DNA of 64,000 nt from Peromyscus leucopus (lineage: Eukaryota > Chordata > Mammalia > Rodentia > Cricetidae). The stretch lies in the NCBI RefSeq assembly GCF_004664715.2, contig NC_051082.1, positions 4,090,290 through 4,154,289 on the forward strand, in the 5' to 3' direction. Positions 63,801 through 64,000 of the stretch are shown here, one piece after another. The stretch's first letter is position 1, and the number at the start of each line of letters is the position of its first letter. The notes below the pieces were generated by a model. The model had not been told where the DNA came from and ran no database searches. It worked only from the letters and a program-made list of their open reading frames with translations. Both the position numbers and the translations under genes were made by a program.

Positions 63801-64000
63801 ATTGCATTGTCTTATTCAGGGAGGGAGTTCTGAGCTGCCACCGTGTATCTTGCTCTGAGAACAGATCTCAGAGGATGCTTGCCCTGAGCTAAATTCACTA
63901 AGTTTTTACCCAGATTGAAAATGATTTTTGTTCTCTTTCCGATGCCCTCAGTGGGCCCTTCTGCGTGTGGAAAGGCTCCCTGGTCATGAACCCTGTGGAG
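63801..64000. other. Sequence downstream of Ficd, unassigned
   Basis: In other mammals Sart3 lies tail-to-tail with Ficd, so its 3' end may start just beyond the edge. I cannot identify any Sart3 sequence in these 200 bases. Confidence 0.4.

Noticed and set aside
63801..64000. Start of the neighbouring Sart3 gene
   Set aside because: Expected from synteny in other mammals, but no recognisable Sart3 coding or 3'-end sequence is present in these bases.

Overview
This is nuclear genomic DNA from a rodent, most likely a cricetid (hamster, vole or deer-mouse group). The evidence is the dense load of rodent-specific SINEs (B1, B2, B3, B4/RSINE1-like, ID), rodent L1 3' ends and rodent LTRs. Two B1 variants, one ending 'caggaaaggcgcaaagctac' and one with 'aggacaggcaccaaaac', look cricetid rather than mouse to me; that is recalled, not searched. 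The species is not determined.

Only one protein-coding gene can be supported: Ficd (FIC-domain adenylyltransferase/de-AMPylase, also called HYPE), on the + strand at the right end. It has a CpG-island promoter (about 58.56-59.11 kb), a probable non-coding first exon with a donor after 59077, a coding exon 2 (ATG 59923 to 60223), a coding exon 3 (61183 to stop 62258) and a 3' UTR ending near an AATAAA at 63773. The joined CDS is 1377 nt, 458 aa, intact, with the inhibitory-helix glutamate E234 and the complete Fic motif at H363-R374. The promoter carries a perfect TGACGTGG (UPRE/ATF6-XBP1 type) and a one-mismatch ERSE (CCAAT-N9-ACACG), which fits the gene's known link to the unfolded protein response in the ER.

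The left end (1-5028) is a very large purine-strand minisatellite with 13-16 bp units built from GGGGAGGAGGAGGAAT. It runs off the left edge of the window and holds an uninterrupted run of 34 G. It has almost no C and few stop codons, so every long reading frame in it is spurious.

From 5 to 58 kb the window is intergenic. It holds about 60 recognisable SINEs, two interrupted L1 3' ends, three solo LTRs of one family (41.9, 48.1 and 57.1 kb) with TG...CA ends and 6-bp target duplications, two nested LTRs at 54.1-54.9 kb, a hAT-type DNA element at 54.95 kb, a few old MIR-like fragments and many microsatellites. Several purine microsatellites grow directly out of B1 tails. A few AT-rich homeobox-like stretches (7.9, 8.85 and 36.5 kb) could be conserved regulatory DNA, but comparison with other genomes would be needed to tell.

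I see no CRISPR array, toxin, phage or prokaryote-like system, and no convincing new protein-coding system. The points most worth a second look are the minisatellite, the solo-LTR family with B1 sequence built into it, the (GGC)15 expansion inside a B1, two young B1 copies riddled with single-base gaps, and the Ficd promoter, uORF and tandem splice acceptor.
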